DNA from: Roseicella sp. DB1501
Lineage (GTDB): Bacteria; Pseudomonadota; Alphaproteobacteria; Acetobacterales; Acetobacteraceae
Direction: 5' to 3'
Length of the DNA: 64,000 nt
Assembly (NCBI RefSeq): GCF_013112485.1
Contig: NZ_JABFHG010000011.1
Span: 1 to 64,000, forward strand
In this document: positions 7,324 to 15,331 of the stretch, in pieces
Position numbering within the stretch: position 1 is the stretch's first letter
Layout: the number at the start of each line of letters is the position of its first letter
Notes under the pieces: model-generated
The model's database searches: none
Told to the model about the DNA's origin: nothing
What the model saw: only the letters and a program-made list of their open reading frames with translations
Made by a program: the position numbers and the translations under genes

Positions 7324-10300
7324 ATGACCAAGCGCATGCTGATCGACGCATCCCACGCGGAAGAGACCCGCGTGGTGGTGCTGGACGGCAACCGGCTCGA
7401 GGAATTCGACCTCGAAGCCGCAACCAAGCGGCCCCTCAAGGGCAACATCTACCTGGCCAAGGTGGTCCGGGTGGAACCCAGCCTGCAGGCCGCCTTCGTC
7501 GAGTATGGCGGCAACCGGCACGGCTTCCTCGCCTTCAGCGAGATCCATCCCGATTACTACCAGATCCCTGTCGCCGACCGGCAGCGCCTGCTCGAGATGC
7601 AGGCCGCCGAGGCGCGCGAGGAGGAGGAGGACGAGGATACGGCGCCGGAATCGGCCATGGACCGCGCCGAGGGCGGTGCCCGGCACGCACAGGCCGAACC
7701 CTCCGAGGCCGAGGCCGCGCCGACCTCGCCCCAGGATGATGACGCCCCAAGGGAGGAGAGCCAGGGGGAGGAGAGCCAGGGGGAGGAGAGCCAGGGGGAC
7801 GAAGCCCAAGGGGACGTAAGCCAGGCGGACGACGAACACCGGCAGGACGCCGCCGAGGCGCCGATGCCCGCGGCGAGCGACGAGACGCTGGCCAGCACCG
7901 AGCTGGCCGCCGTCGGCCCCGACGTCCCGGCCATGGAGAGGCCGGACGAGCCCGCTCCGGAGACCGCCGCCCCCGCCGAGGCCACGGCGCCGGAGGAGGA
8001 GCCGGCCGCTGCCGAGGGCGAGTTCCAGCCGCCCGCGACGGAGGCCGCGCCGCTGGCCCGCGGCCTCGGCGAGCAGCCCGAGCTCGGCGCACCGCTGCGC
8101 AACGGTCACGATCGCAACGGCCATGACGGCCATGCCGGCCGCCACCACGCCGCCGAGGAGGCGGAGGAGGAGGATGCGCCGCCGCCCGAGACCATCGGCG
8201 GCGAGGGCACCGAGGATGTCTCGCGCGAGCGCCGCATCCCGCCCCGCTTCCTCCGCCACTACAAGATCCAGGAGGTGATCCGCCGCCGGCAGATCATGCT
8301 GGTGCAGGTGGTCAAGGAGGAGCGCGGCACCAAGGGCGCGGCGCTCACCACCTACATCTCGCTCGCCGGCCGCTTCTCCGTGCTGATGCCGAACAGCCCG
8401 CGCGGCGGCGGCGTCTCCCGCAAGATCACCTCGGCCACCGACCGCAAGCGCCTGCGGGAGGTGATCGACGAGCTCGGCCTGCCGCAGGGGATGAGCCTGA
8501 TCGTGCGCACCGCCGGGGCGCAGCGGCCGAAGCCCGAGATCCGGCGCGACTGCGAGTACCTGCTCCGCCTCTGGGACAGCATCCGCGAGCGCACGCTGGA
8601 ATCCACCGCGCCGGCGCTGATCTACGAGGAGGCGGACCTCATCAAGCGCAGCATCCGCGACGTCTTCTCGCGCGACGTCGAGGAGGTGCTGGTGGATGGC
8701 GAGGACGCCTTCCGCGAGGCGCGCGAGTTCATGCGCATGCTGATGCCGCAGCAGACGCGCAAGATCCAGCTCTTCCGCGACGGCGGCCTCTTCGCGCGGC
8801 ACCAGGTCGAGCAGCAGCTCGACGCCATGCATTCGCCGACCGTGCAGCTCCGCTCCGGCGGCTACGTCGTCATCAACCAGACCGAGGCGCTGGTCGCCAT
8901 CGACGTGAACTCCGGCCGCTCGACGCGCGAGCGGCATATCGAGGACACGGCGCTGCGCACCAACCTGGAGGCGGCGGACGAGATCGCCCGCCAGCTCCGC
9001 CTGCGCGACCTCGCCGGCCTCATCGTCATCGACTTCATCGACATGGAGTCGAGCAAGCATGACGGCATGGTGGAGCGCCGGCTGAAGGAGGCGCTGCGCC
9101 ACGACCGCGCCCGCATCCAGGTCGGCCGCATCAGCCATTTCGGCCTGCTCGAGATGTCGCGCCAGCGGCTGCGGCCGAGCCTGACCGAGACCACCTTCGT
9201 CATCTGCCCGCATTGCCAGGGCCGCGGCCAGGTGCGCTCGGTCGAGAGCAGCGCCCTGCAGGTGCTGCGCGCCATCGAGGAGGAGGGCGCCAGGCGCCGC
9301 GCCTCGGAGATCGCGGTGCATGTGCACAGCAGCTGCGCGCTCTACCTGCTGAACCGCAAGCGCGACAAGCTGGCGCAGATCGAGGCGCGCTTCGGCATGT
9401 CCGTGGTTTTCGAGCCGGACGACACGCTGCTGCCGCCGGGCCTGCGCATCGAGCGGCTGCGCGCCGCCGATCCGGGCCGCCAGATCGAGGCGCCGCCGGC
9501 GGCGCTGCGCATGGACTACGCGCCGGAGCCCGAGCCGGAGGAGGCCGAGGAGGTCGAGGCGGAGGAGACGGAGGCCGAGGCCGCGGCGGAGGGCGAGGGC
9601 GAGAGCGAGGGCGACCGGGACAACCGCCGCCGCCGCCGCCGTCGCCGCCGCCGCACCAACGGGACCCGGTCCGACGAGGGCACGCAGGAGGCCGCCGGCG
9701 AGACGGAGGGCGATGAGGCCGAGGGTGAGGACGGCGAGGCGGAAGCCGCGACCGGCGCCGAGCCCTCCGCCCCCGCCGAGGCGCCGGCCGCGGGCGAGAT
9801 GTCGGCGGATGCCGTCGAGGCGGGGACCGAGCCCGGTGGCGAGGCCGAGGGCGAGCAGGGCCAGCGCCGCCGCCGCCGCGGGCGCCGCGGGCGCAGCGCG
9901 CCGGAGGGCCGCGCGGAAGGCGAGGCACCGGCCCGGCCGGCGCAGCCCGTGGCCGCGCGCTATTCCGGCCCGACCCCGGCCGACCCCTTCGCCGGGCATG
10001 TCGATGACATCCTCGCCGCGATGGAAGCCGCGGAGGCCGCGGCCGAGGCGGCCGCCGCCGCCAGCCGCCGGGCCCGCGCCACCGCCGCGGCGGCGCCGGT
10101 CGTGGAGCAGGAGACGGCGGCTCCCGCCGAGGCGCCGCCCGAGGTCGAGGCCATCACCACCGCGCCGGAAGCCGGCCTGACCGAAGCGGCGATGCTGCCG
10201 CCGGCCGAGGCGGATGCCAAACCGGCGGATGTTCAGGCCGAGGATGGTGCGCCGACGCCCGAGGCCGAGGCTCCGGCCGCCGCCGTGGCGGCGGATGCGC

Positions 10301-10470
10301 CGGAACCGCAGGCCACCGCGCCGATCGAGCCGCCGGCCGCATCGGAGCCGGTATCGGCGCCGGAGGCACAGCCGGAGCCGGAGGTCGTCCAGGGCCAGAT
10401 CATCCAGCCGGTCAGCATCGACGCGCTCGACGACGCCGCGCCGCGCCGTCGCGGCTGGTGGAAACGGTAA
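7324..10470 (+). CDS. rne: Ribonuclease E
   Basis: Endoribonuclease of 1048 residues and scaffold of the RNA degradosome. It starts MTKRMLIDASH, the standard alphaproteobacterial beginning; the open frame upstream lacks features. The S1 domain is split by an acidic insertion (about residues 98-300) between HGFLAFSEIHPDYYQ and RRRQIMLVQVVKEERG. The DNase-I-like catalytic subdomain carries VAIDVNSG (Asp at about 526) and VIDFIDMES (Asp at about 570), the magnesium ligands. The Zn-link CPHCQGRGQV lies near 628. The C-terminal 300 residues are disordered: Ala/Glu-rich with two arginine blocks (ten Arg near 773, and QRRRRRGRRGR near 850) likely to bind RNA. A strong hairpin follows the stop directly. 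It is within the usual length range. Confidence 0.97.
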   Translation: MTKRMLIDASHAEETRVVVLDGNRLEEFDLEAATKRPLKGNIYLAKVVRVEPSLQAAFVEYGGNRHGFLAFSEIHPDYYQIPVADRQRLLEMQAAEAREEEEDEDTAPESAMDRAEGGARHAQAEPSEAEAAPTSPQDDDAPREESQGEESQGEESQGDEAQGDVSQADDEHRQDAAEAPMPAASDETLASTELAAVGPDVPAMERPDEPAPETAAPAEATAPEEEPAAAEGEFQPPATEAAPLARGLGEQPELGAPLRNGHDRNGHDGHAGRHHAAEEAEEEDAPPPETIGGEGTEDVSRERRIPPRFLRHYKIQEVIRRRQIMLVQVVKEERGTKGAALTTYISLAGRFSVLMPNSPRGGGVSRKITSATDRKRLREVIDELGLPQGMSLIVRTAGAQRPKPEIRRDCEYLLRLWDSIRERTLESTAPALIYEEADLIKRSIRDVFSRDVEEVLVDGEDAFREAREFMRMLMPQQTRKIQLFRDGGLFARHQVEQQLDAMHSPTVQLRSGGYVVINQTEALVAIDVNSGRSTRERHIEDTALRTNLEAADEIARQLRLRDLAGLIVIDFIDMESSKHDGMVERRLKEALRHDRARIQVGRISHFGLLEMSRQRLRPSLTETTFVICPHCQGRGQVRSVESSALQVLRAIEEEGARRRASEIAVHVHSSCALYLLNRKRDKLAQIEARFGMSVVFEPDDTLLPPGLRIERLRAADPGRQIEAPPAALRMDYAPEPEPEEAEEVEAEETEAEAAAEGEGESEGDRDNRRRRRRRRRRTNGTRSDEGTQEAAGETEGDEAEGEDGEAEAATGAEPSAPAEAPAAGEMSADAVEAGTEPGGEAEGEQGQRRRRRGRRGRSAPEGRAEGEAPARPAQPVAARYSGPTPADPFAGHVDDILAAMEAAEAAAEAAAAASRRARATAAAAPVVEQETAAPAEAPPEVEAITTAPEAGLTEAAMLPPAEADAKPADVQAEDGAPTPEAEAPAAAVAADAPEPQATAPIEPPAASEPVSAPEAQPEPEVVQGQIIQPVSIDALDDAAPRRRGWWKR
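7753..7827 (+). repeat. 15-bp tandem repeat inside rne
   Basis: Three perfect units encoding EESQG (7753-7797) are followed by two decayed units (DEAQG, DVSQA). It lies in the acidic insertion of the S1 domain and keeps frame, so copy number could vary between strains. Confidence 0.9.
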
Positions 10471-10490
10471 GGGGAGCCGCCAGGCTCCCC
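10471..10490 (+). terminator. Hairpin directly after rne
   Basis: GGGGAGCC, loop GCCA, GGCTCCCC: a perfect 8-bp stem starting on the base after the TAA. There is no T-tract, so it may work with the two-hairpin repeat that follows 26 bases later, or protect the 3' end. Confidence 0.6.
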
Positions 10491-10513
10491 GCCAGGCGCG
10501 GTCCAGGACTGGC

Positions 10514-10623
10514 CTGGAGCGTGATCGCTTGGGGTGGAAACACCGAAAAGCGCGACTCACGCGATCAAACAACGGCCTGGACCATGATCCGTGACCCCGT
10601 GTGGGCGGATCATGGTCCAGAGC
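10514..10623 (+). repeat. Two-hairpin dispersed repeat, copy A (after rne)
   Basis: First module: TGATCGC (about 10522) pairs with GCGATCA (about 10561). Second module: GGACCATGATCCG pairs with CGGATCATGGTCC through a 14-base loop, a perfect 13-bp stem. It lies about 45 bases after the rne stop and in the same orientation as rne. Copies B, C and D are at 33.2, 41.9 and 43.1 kb. Confidence 0.9.
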
Positions 10624-10841
10624 GTGGGAGGCCATGCCGCGCGAACGGCCCCATGCTCCGGCGTCCAGCCTGCAATCGGCGGATGGGGTTGTGGTGTCGG
10701 CCGGTCAGGCGCGCGATGCGGCGCCCTGGTCATGTCCCGAAGGTGCCATTACGGCGACGGTCCGCATGACGGTGGGATGGACGGCCGCCGCATCCACGGC
10801 GCTTGCGCGGCAGGGCAGGCACAGGCCGGCCTCATACCAAC

Positions 10842-10957
10842 GGCCGTTGATGTCGGCACATCAACGGCCGCCATCGCTATCCCCGGGGCACCGGGCGGTT
10901 TGCCCGGTGAATTCTGGCTATGCCGATCGGGCGCTCGGCATGAATGGCCCATTCATG
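10842..10957. repeat. Cluster of four consecutive palindromes
   Basis: Four perfect inverted repeats follow one another: 10842-10869 (GGCCGTTGATGT / ACATCAACGGCC, 12 bp), 10889-10909 (CACCGGGC / GCCCGGTG), 10921-10940 (TGCCGA / TCGGCA) and 10939-10957 (CATGAATG / CATTCATG). They fill the space before the end of the gene at 10967. The region from 10624 to 10841 holds no gene that I can support. Confidence 0.8.
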
Positions 10958-10966
10958 CCGCTGGCC

Positions 10967-11302
10967 TCACGCCCGCACGGCGACTGGCACGGCCTCGGTC
11001 ATCTGCTGCAGGTCGCGCAGCGTGGAGCGCAGCAGCTCCACCTCCTCCTCCGAGAGCGGGCCGTCGCGCTCGTCGCCGGCTCGGCGCACCACCGTCGCCA
11101 GCTTCAGCACCGCCTCGGCCATGGTGGCGGCACGGGCATCGGCCAGCGCCGCGAGGGTGCGCGTCTCGGCCTCCAGCAGCAGGTCCAACAGGTCCTCATC
11201 CTCGGTCTCAGCCGATTCGACCTGGATCAACCGGGCGGACAGGGCCGGGATGTCGGCGGCGGGCGGAATCGGGAGCGGGCGGAGGGGAATGACCTGGGAC
11301 AT
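10967..11302 (-). CDS. Small acidic helical protein, unknown
   Basis: Predicted 111-residue protein, almost entirely helical: a proline-rich start (MSQVIPLRPLPIPP), an acidic stretch ESAETEDEDLLDLLLEAET at about residues 29-47, then amphipathic helices to the C-terminus with PLSEEEVELLRSTLRDL. No signal peptide or membrane segment. It follows the 77-residue gene at 11342-11575 by 39 bases on the same strand, probably as one operon. Family not recognised; the smooth helical pattern and GC-rich codon use argue that it is a real gene. Confidence 0.65.
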   Translation of the reverse strand: MSQVIPLRPLPIPPAADIPALSARLIQVESAETEDEDLLDLLLEAETRTLAALADARAATMAEAVLKLATVVRRAGDERDGPLSEEEVELLRSTLRDLQQMTEAVPVAVRA

Positions 11303-11341
11303 GAATGAAGCTCCGGCATGAAAGGGGAATGAGCGGGAAAA

Positions 11342-11575
11342 TCAAGGGTTCTTCAGCCCGGCGCCGTTCTGCACCGGCAGGACGCAGACGGGCGGGCACT
11401 GCGTCACTTGGCCGCCGCGGGCCTGGAAGGCGGCGACAAGGGCCGCGACCTCGGCCTCGCCTGGTTTCGGCAAATCCTGGCACCGCGCCTTATGGGCGAG
11501 GATCGTGGCAAGGGTGGTTCGGCGAGCCTGCGCGGCGGAGGCAGCGGGGGACAGCGGGCGATGGGCGGCGCTCAT
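11342..11575 (-). CDS. Small protein, unknown
   Basis: Predicted 77-residue protein with a basic, Ala-rich helical first half (SAAQARRTTLATILAHKARC) and a short C-terminal motif TQCPPVCVLPVQNGAG. The Cys-Pro-Pro-x-Cys pair might bind metal or form a disulfide, but no signal peptide is seen. It is the first gene of a probable two-gene operon. Its ribosome-binding site GAGGA, 6 bases from the ATG, can pair with an upstream CCTCACA, suggesting translational control. Function unknown. Confidence 0.6.
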   Translation of the reverse strand: MSAAHRPLSPAASAAQARRTTLATILAHKARCQDLPKPGEAEVAALVAAFQARGGQVTQCPPVCVLPVQNGAGLKNP

Positions 11576-11582
11576 CTTCAGT

Positions 11583-11626
11583 CCTCACAAATGCGCGATC
11601 CGCATATTGCATACGAAAATGTGAGG
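11583..11626 (-). promoter_or_regulatory. Possible Shine-Dalgarno-hiding hairpin
   Basis: On the minus strand CCTCACA (11620-11626 complement) is followed 30 bases later by TGTGAGG (11583-11589 complement). The second arm contains the ribosome-binding site of the 77-residue gene. Pairing would block translation. The AT-rich loop around 11600-11619 may also hold the promoter. Confidence 0.45.
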
Positions 11627-11719
11627 AACCCGACAAGCGTTATTCTCGAGATTTCGCGATCATTCGCCAGTCAAACTTGCATCGGTGGCGACAATTCCTG
11701 GCGGCGGTCGTTCGGACGC

Positions 11720-12073
11720 TCAGCCGCCGCCATGGACGGCCCGCGAATCCGCCGGCGCCTGCTCCCGCCGTTCCGTCATGCCGTAATCCCGCAGCACCGC
11801 CGCCACCCGGAGCCGATAGCCGGCGAAGATCCCGTCCCGTCCCGCCGCCTGCGCGCCGCGATGCGCGGCCTGGGCCCGCCAGCGGGCGACCGCGGCCTCA
11901 TCCTCCCAGAAGGAGAGGCTCAGCAGCTTCCGCGGGTCGCTGAGGCTGCGGAAGCGCTCGACGGAGATGAAGCCAGGCATCGCCTCCAGCACCGGACGCA
12001 GCCGCGCCGCATGGTCGAGATAGGCCTCCATCCGGCCCTCGGCCGGCTCCACCTCGAAGATCACCGCGATCAT
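11720..12073 (-). CDS. Antibiotic biosynthesis monooxygenase (ABM) family protein
   Basis: Single-domain protein of 117 residues with the dimeric ferredoxin-like ABM fold. MIAVIFEVEPAEGRMEAYLD begins the first strand and helix, MPGFISVERFRSLSDPRKLLSLSFWEDEAAVARWR is the signature middle part, and HRGAQAAGRDGIFAGYRLRVAAVLRDYG ends the domain. Members range from quinol oxygenases to heme-degrading enzymes; the true substrate is not visible. The start is the Met before IAVIFEV; the 13 codons upstream are not conserved in character. It is transcribed away from the ArsR-type regulator 110 bases off, which could control both sides. Confidence 0.85.
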   Translation of the reverse strand: MIAVIFEVEPAEGRMEAYLDHAARLRPVLEAMPGFISVERFRSLSDPRKLLSLSFWEDEAAVARWRAQAAHRGAQAAGRDGIFAGYRLRVAAVLRDYGMTERREQAPADSRAVHGGG

Positions 12074-12183
12074 GGCCCTTGGCTCCCGTCCCTCGACGCG
12101 CCAGCCTGCCACGGCATGGCACTGCCCGTCCTTCGCCCGGCCCCGAAGCGCCGCGGCCAGGACCGGGCTAGGCTGCCGCCATC

Positions 12184-12888
12184 ATGACCAGCCCCGCCGC
12201 CTTCGCCGCCACCGCCGCCCTGCTCGCTGAGCCGCCGCGCGCCGCCATGCTGCAGGCCCTGCTCTCGGGCGAAGCCCTGACGGCGGGCGAGCTCGCCCGG
12301 GTGGCCGGCATCGGCGCGCCGGCGGCGAGCGCGCATCTGGCGCGACTCGTCGAGGGCGGGCTGGTCGCGGTGCATCCGCAGGGCCGCCATCGCTACCACC
12401 GCCTCGCCTCGGAAGAGGTAGCGGCGGCGATCGAGACGCTGGGCGGCCTCGCCGCCGCGGTCGCGCCGCCGCCCCGCCGCTGGCCGCATGGCGAGGAATT
12501 CCGCGCCGCCCGGCTCTGCTACGACCATATGGCGGGGCGACTCGGTGTCGCGCTGCATGCCGGGCTGACGGGGCGCGGCTGGATCGCCCCCTCCCCCGGC
12601 GGCTGGGCCGCCACCGCGGCCGGCGAGGCGGGGCTGGCCGCGCTCGGCATCGACCTGCCGGCGGCCCGCAGCGCCCGCCGCTTCGCCTGCGACTGCATGG
12701 ACTGGTCGGAGCGCCGGCCGCATCTCGCCGGCGGACTGGGGCGGGAGCTCGCCGCCTGCTGCCTGCGCCGGCACTGGGTGGCCCGCCTGCCCGGCATGCG
12801 GGAGGGCGACCCGCTGGCCCGCCGCCGCCTGCGCCTCACCCCGGAAGGGGCGCGACGGCTGCACGAGGCGCTCGGGGTGGCGGCCTGA
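12184..12888 (+). CDS. ArsR-family transcriptional regulator
   Basis: DNA-binding protein of 234 residues. The winged helix-turn-helix is at about residues 8-90: LAEPPRAAMLQALLSGEALTAGELARVAGI, recognition helix APAASAHLARLVEGGLV, and wing PQGRHRYHRLAS. The long C-terminal region is unlike classical ArsR and includes FACDCMDWSERRPHLAGGLG, which could sense a metal or thiol through its two Cys. The stop overlaps the start of the MFS gene (TGATG), so regulator and transporter are one operon, a common layout for self-regulated efflux. The ligand is unknown. Confidence 0.85.
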   Translation: MTSPAAFAATAALLAEPPRAAMLQALLSGEALTAGELARVAGIGAPAASAHLARLVEGGLVAVHPQGRHRYHRLASEEVAAAIETLGGLAAAVAPPPRRWPHGEEFRAARLCYDHMAGRLGVALHAGLTGRGWIAPSPGGWAATAAGEAGLAALGIDLPAARSARRFACDCMDWSERRPHLAGGLGRELAACCLRRHWVARLPGMREGDPLARRRLRLTPEGARRLHEALGVAA

Positions 12889-14135
12889 TGCCGGGCGAGA
12901 CCAGCCTGGCGCGGCCCCTGACCGGCCTCGCCCCCGCCGCGAAGCTGCTGGTCGCCCTGGCGCTGATGACCGGCGCGAGCCAGTTCCACCGCGCCGCGCT
13001 CGGCGTGGTCGGGCCGGAGCTCACCGCCACGCTGCAGGCCGGGCCGGGGCTGCTTGGGGCGGCGAACGGCGCCTTCTTCCTCGCCCTGCTGCTGCTGCAG
13101 GTGCCGGTCGGGCTGGCGCTCGACCGCATCGGGCCGCGCCGCACCGTCGCCTGGCTGGCGGCGCCGGCGGCGCTCGGGGCGCTCGGCCAGGCGCTGGCGC
13201 CGGAGGCCGGCTGGTTCCTCGCCGCCCGCTTCCTGCTCGGCCTCGGCTGCGCCGCCTCCTTCATGGCCTCGGTCGTGCTCTGCGCCCGCTGGCATGCCGG
13301 GGCGGGGCTGACCACCGCCCTGGCCCGGGTCTTCGCCCTCAGCCAGGGCGGCGTGCTGCTCGCCGGCGCGCCCTTCGCGGCGCTGGCGGGGGCGATCGGC
13401 TGGCGCGGCGCCTATGCGCTCTCGGGCCTCGTCACCCTCGGCCTCGCCCTGCTCTGGTGGGGCTGGGTGCGGGACGACCCGCCGGACCGCCCGGCGCCGC
13501 ACCGCCCGGCCGAGACGCTGCTCCAGGCGCTGCGCGGCCAGCTCACCGTCTGGCGCACGCCCGGGCTGCTGCCGGTGCTGGCGATGCATTCCGTCGGCTA
13601 TGCCGCCATGGCGACGGTGCTGGCCGTCTGGGCCGGCCCCTGGCTGGCCGAGGCCTATGGCTTGGCGCCGGGGCCGCGCGGCATGGTGCTGCTCGGCATG
13701 GGGCTGGCGATGGTCGCCGGGCTGCTCGGCATCGGGCCGCTGGAGCGGCGGCTGAACACGCGGAAATGGCTGGTCGCCGGCATGGCCGGCGGGGCGGTGC
13801 TGGTGCTGCTGGCCCTCGCCACCTGGCCGCACCCGCCCCTGCCGGCGGCCATCGTCCTGCTGGTCGGGCTCTGCCTCCTCTCCTGCTATCCGGTGGTGGT
13901 GGTGGCGCATGGCCGCTCGCTCTTTCCCGACCATCTGGTCGGGCGCGGCGCCACGACGGTGAACCTGGCGCAGACGCTCGGCTCGGCGGCGCTGCCGGCG
14001 CTGACGGGCTGGGCGGTCGCCTTCGCGCCGGCGGGACAGGCCTGGCCGATCGCCTTCGGGGTGCTGGCGGCCGCCCTCGCCCTCGGCCTCGCCGGCTATC
14101 TCACCGGCCGGGATGCGCCGCCGCGGCCGGGCTGA
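12888..14135 (+). CDS. MFS transporter
   Basis: Inner-membrane transporter of 415 residues with about 12 membrane helices. The MFS signature between helices 2 and 3 is visible as GLALDRIGPRRTVAWL at about residues 72-87, and a second copy-like loop GIGPLERRLNTRKWLV lies in the second half. Substrate unknown; the size and sequence fit drug or small-molecule exporters. It is co-translated with the ArsR regulator, which probably represses it until a ligand binds. Its last 40 bases overlap the convergent aminotransferase gene, so no terminator separates them. Confidence 0.85.
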   Translation: MPGETSLARPLTGLAPAAKLLVALALMTGASQFHRAALGVVGPELTATLQAGPGLLGAANGAFFLALLLLQVPVGLALDRIGPRRTVAWLAAPAALGALGQALAPEAGWFLAARFLLGLGCAASFMASVVLCARWHAGAGLTTALARVFALSQGGVLLAGAPFAALAGAIGWRGAYALSGLVTLGLALLWWGWVRDDPPDRPAPHRPAETLLQALRGQLTVWRTPGLLPVLAMHSVGYAAMATVLAVWAGPWLAEAYGLAPGPRGMVLLGMGLAMVAGLLGIGPLERRLNTRKWLVAGMAGGAVLVLLALATWPHPPLPAAIVLLVGLCLLSCYPVVVVAHGRSLFPDHLVGRGATTVNLAQTLGSAALPALTGWAVAFAPAGQAWPIAFGVLAAALALGLAGYLTGRDAPPRPG

Positions 14136-15307
14136 GCCTGCCGTCCCAGCCAAGCCGCCAGCCGGCGCGGCGCCTCGGCCATGTCGGCCTCCGGCCCGCA
14201 ATAGCTGAAGCGCAGGAAGCGGCTGCCGCGGTCGCGGTCGAAATCGACGCCGGGCGTGGCGGCGATGCCGGCCTCGGCCAGCATGCGCTGGCAGAAGGCG
14301 ACCGAGTCGTTGGTCAGGTGCCCGACATCGGCCCAGAGATAGAAGGCGCCATCGGCGGGCGAGAGCCGGTCGAAGCCCGCCCGCGGCAGCGCCGCGAGCA
14401 GCCCGGCGCGGGCGCGGCGGTAGCGCGCGACATTGGCCTCCAGCTCCTCGCGGCAGTCGAAGGCCGCCTCGGCCGCCACCTGCGCCACATGCGGCGCCGA
14501 GATGACCATGTTCTGCGCCAGGCACTCGACCGGCCGGACCAGGTCCTCCGGCAGCACCAGCCAGCCGATGCGCCAGCCGGTCATGGAGAAGTATTTCGAG
14601 AAGCTGTTGACCACGATGGCGCTGCCCGAGACCGCGGCGGCGGTCGTCTCGGGCACCTCGCCATAGGTGAGGCCGTGGTAGATTTCGTCCGAGATGAGCC
14701 GCACACTGCGCCGCTCGCACCAGGCGGCGATGGCGGCGAACTCCGCCGGTGGCAGCATGGTGCCGGCCGGGTTGCAGGGGCTGGCGAGGATCAGCCCGGC
14801 CGGCGCCGGGTCCAGCGCCTCGAGCATGGCAACGGTCGGCTGCCAGCGCGTCTCCGGCCCGCAAGGCAAGAGCTGCGGCCGCATGCCAAGGGCGGTCAGG
14901 ATATTCGCGTAAGGCGGGTAGAAGGGCGCGGCCATCGCCACCGCATCGCCCGGGTCGAAGGCGGCGAGGAAGGCGAGCGGGAAGGCGCCCGAGGCGCCGA
15001 CGGTCACCGCCACCCGCGCCTCCGGCACCGCGGCGCCGTAGCGCTCGGCATAGTGGCGGGCGATGCGGGCGCGCAGGCTGCGCAGCCCGAAGGCCTCGGT
15101 ATAGCCCATGGGCTGCCCGGCCGAGAGGGCGCGGATCGCCGCCTCGGCGGCGCCGCGCGGCGCGCCGGTGCCGGGCTGGCCGACCTCCATGCGCAGGATG
15201 CCCGGCGCGCCGGGCGGCAGCGCCGCGGCGCGCTGGTTGGCGGCGCTGATCACGTCCATCACCAGGAAGGGCGGCGCTTCCGCCCCCCGGCCCACCTTGA
15301 GCGGCAT
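14096..15307 (-). CDS. Pyridoxal-phosphate aminotransferase, class I/II
   Basis: Fold-type I aminotransferase of 403 residues that moves an amino group between an amino acid and a 2-oxoacid in the cytoplasm. Visible motifs: GYTEAFGLRSLRARIARHY near 70, VGASGAF (cofactor phosphate), ASPCNPAGTMLP, SDEIYHGLTY (Asp and Tyr contacting the ring) and VVNSFSKYFSMTGWRIGW with the Schiff-base Lys. A later start at the Met before DVISAANQ (15259) is possible. Substrate specificity cannot be read. The C-terminal 13 codons overlap the MFS gene on the other strand. It is followed upstream by the lipoprotein gene 24 bases away on the same strand. Confidence 0.9.
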   Translation of the reverse strand: MPLKVGRGAEAPPFLVMDVISAANQRAAALPPGAPGILRMEVGQPGTGAPRGAAEAAIRALSAGQPMGYTEAFGLRSLRARIARHYAERYGAAVPEARVAVTVGASGAFPLAFLAAFDPGDAVAMAAPFYPPYANILTALGMRPQLLPCGPETRWQPTVAMLEALDPAPAGLILASPCNPAGTMLPPAEFAAIAAWCERRSVRLISDEIYHGLTYGEVPETTAAAVSGSAIVVNSFSKYFSMTGWRIGWLVLPEDLVRPVECLAQNMVISAPHVAQVAAEAAFDCREELEANVARYRRARAGLLAALPRAGFDRLSPADGAFYLWADVGHLTNDSVAFCQRMLAEAGIAATPGVDFDRDRGSRFLRFSYCGPEADMAEAPRRLAAWLGRQAQPGRGGASRPVR

Positions 15308-15331
15308 GGCGTCCTTTCTACTCGTCCCCCT

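Noticed and set aside
7321-10635. Very long open frame (over 1100 codons) on the minus strand across rne
   Set aside because: It is the codon-aligned antisense of RNase E. Its product is Arg/Gly/Leu-rich without domains, and the plus-strand protein has all RNase E motifs.
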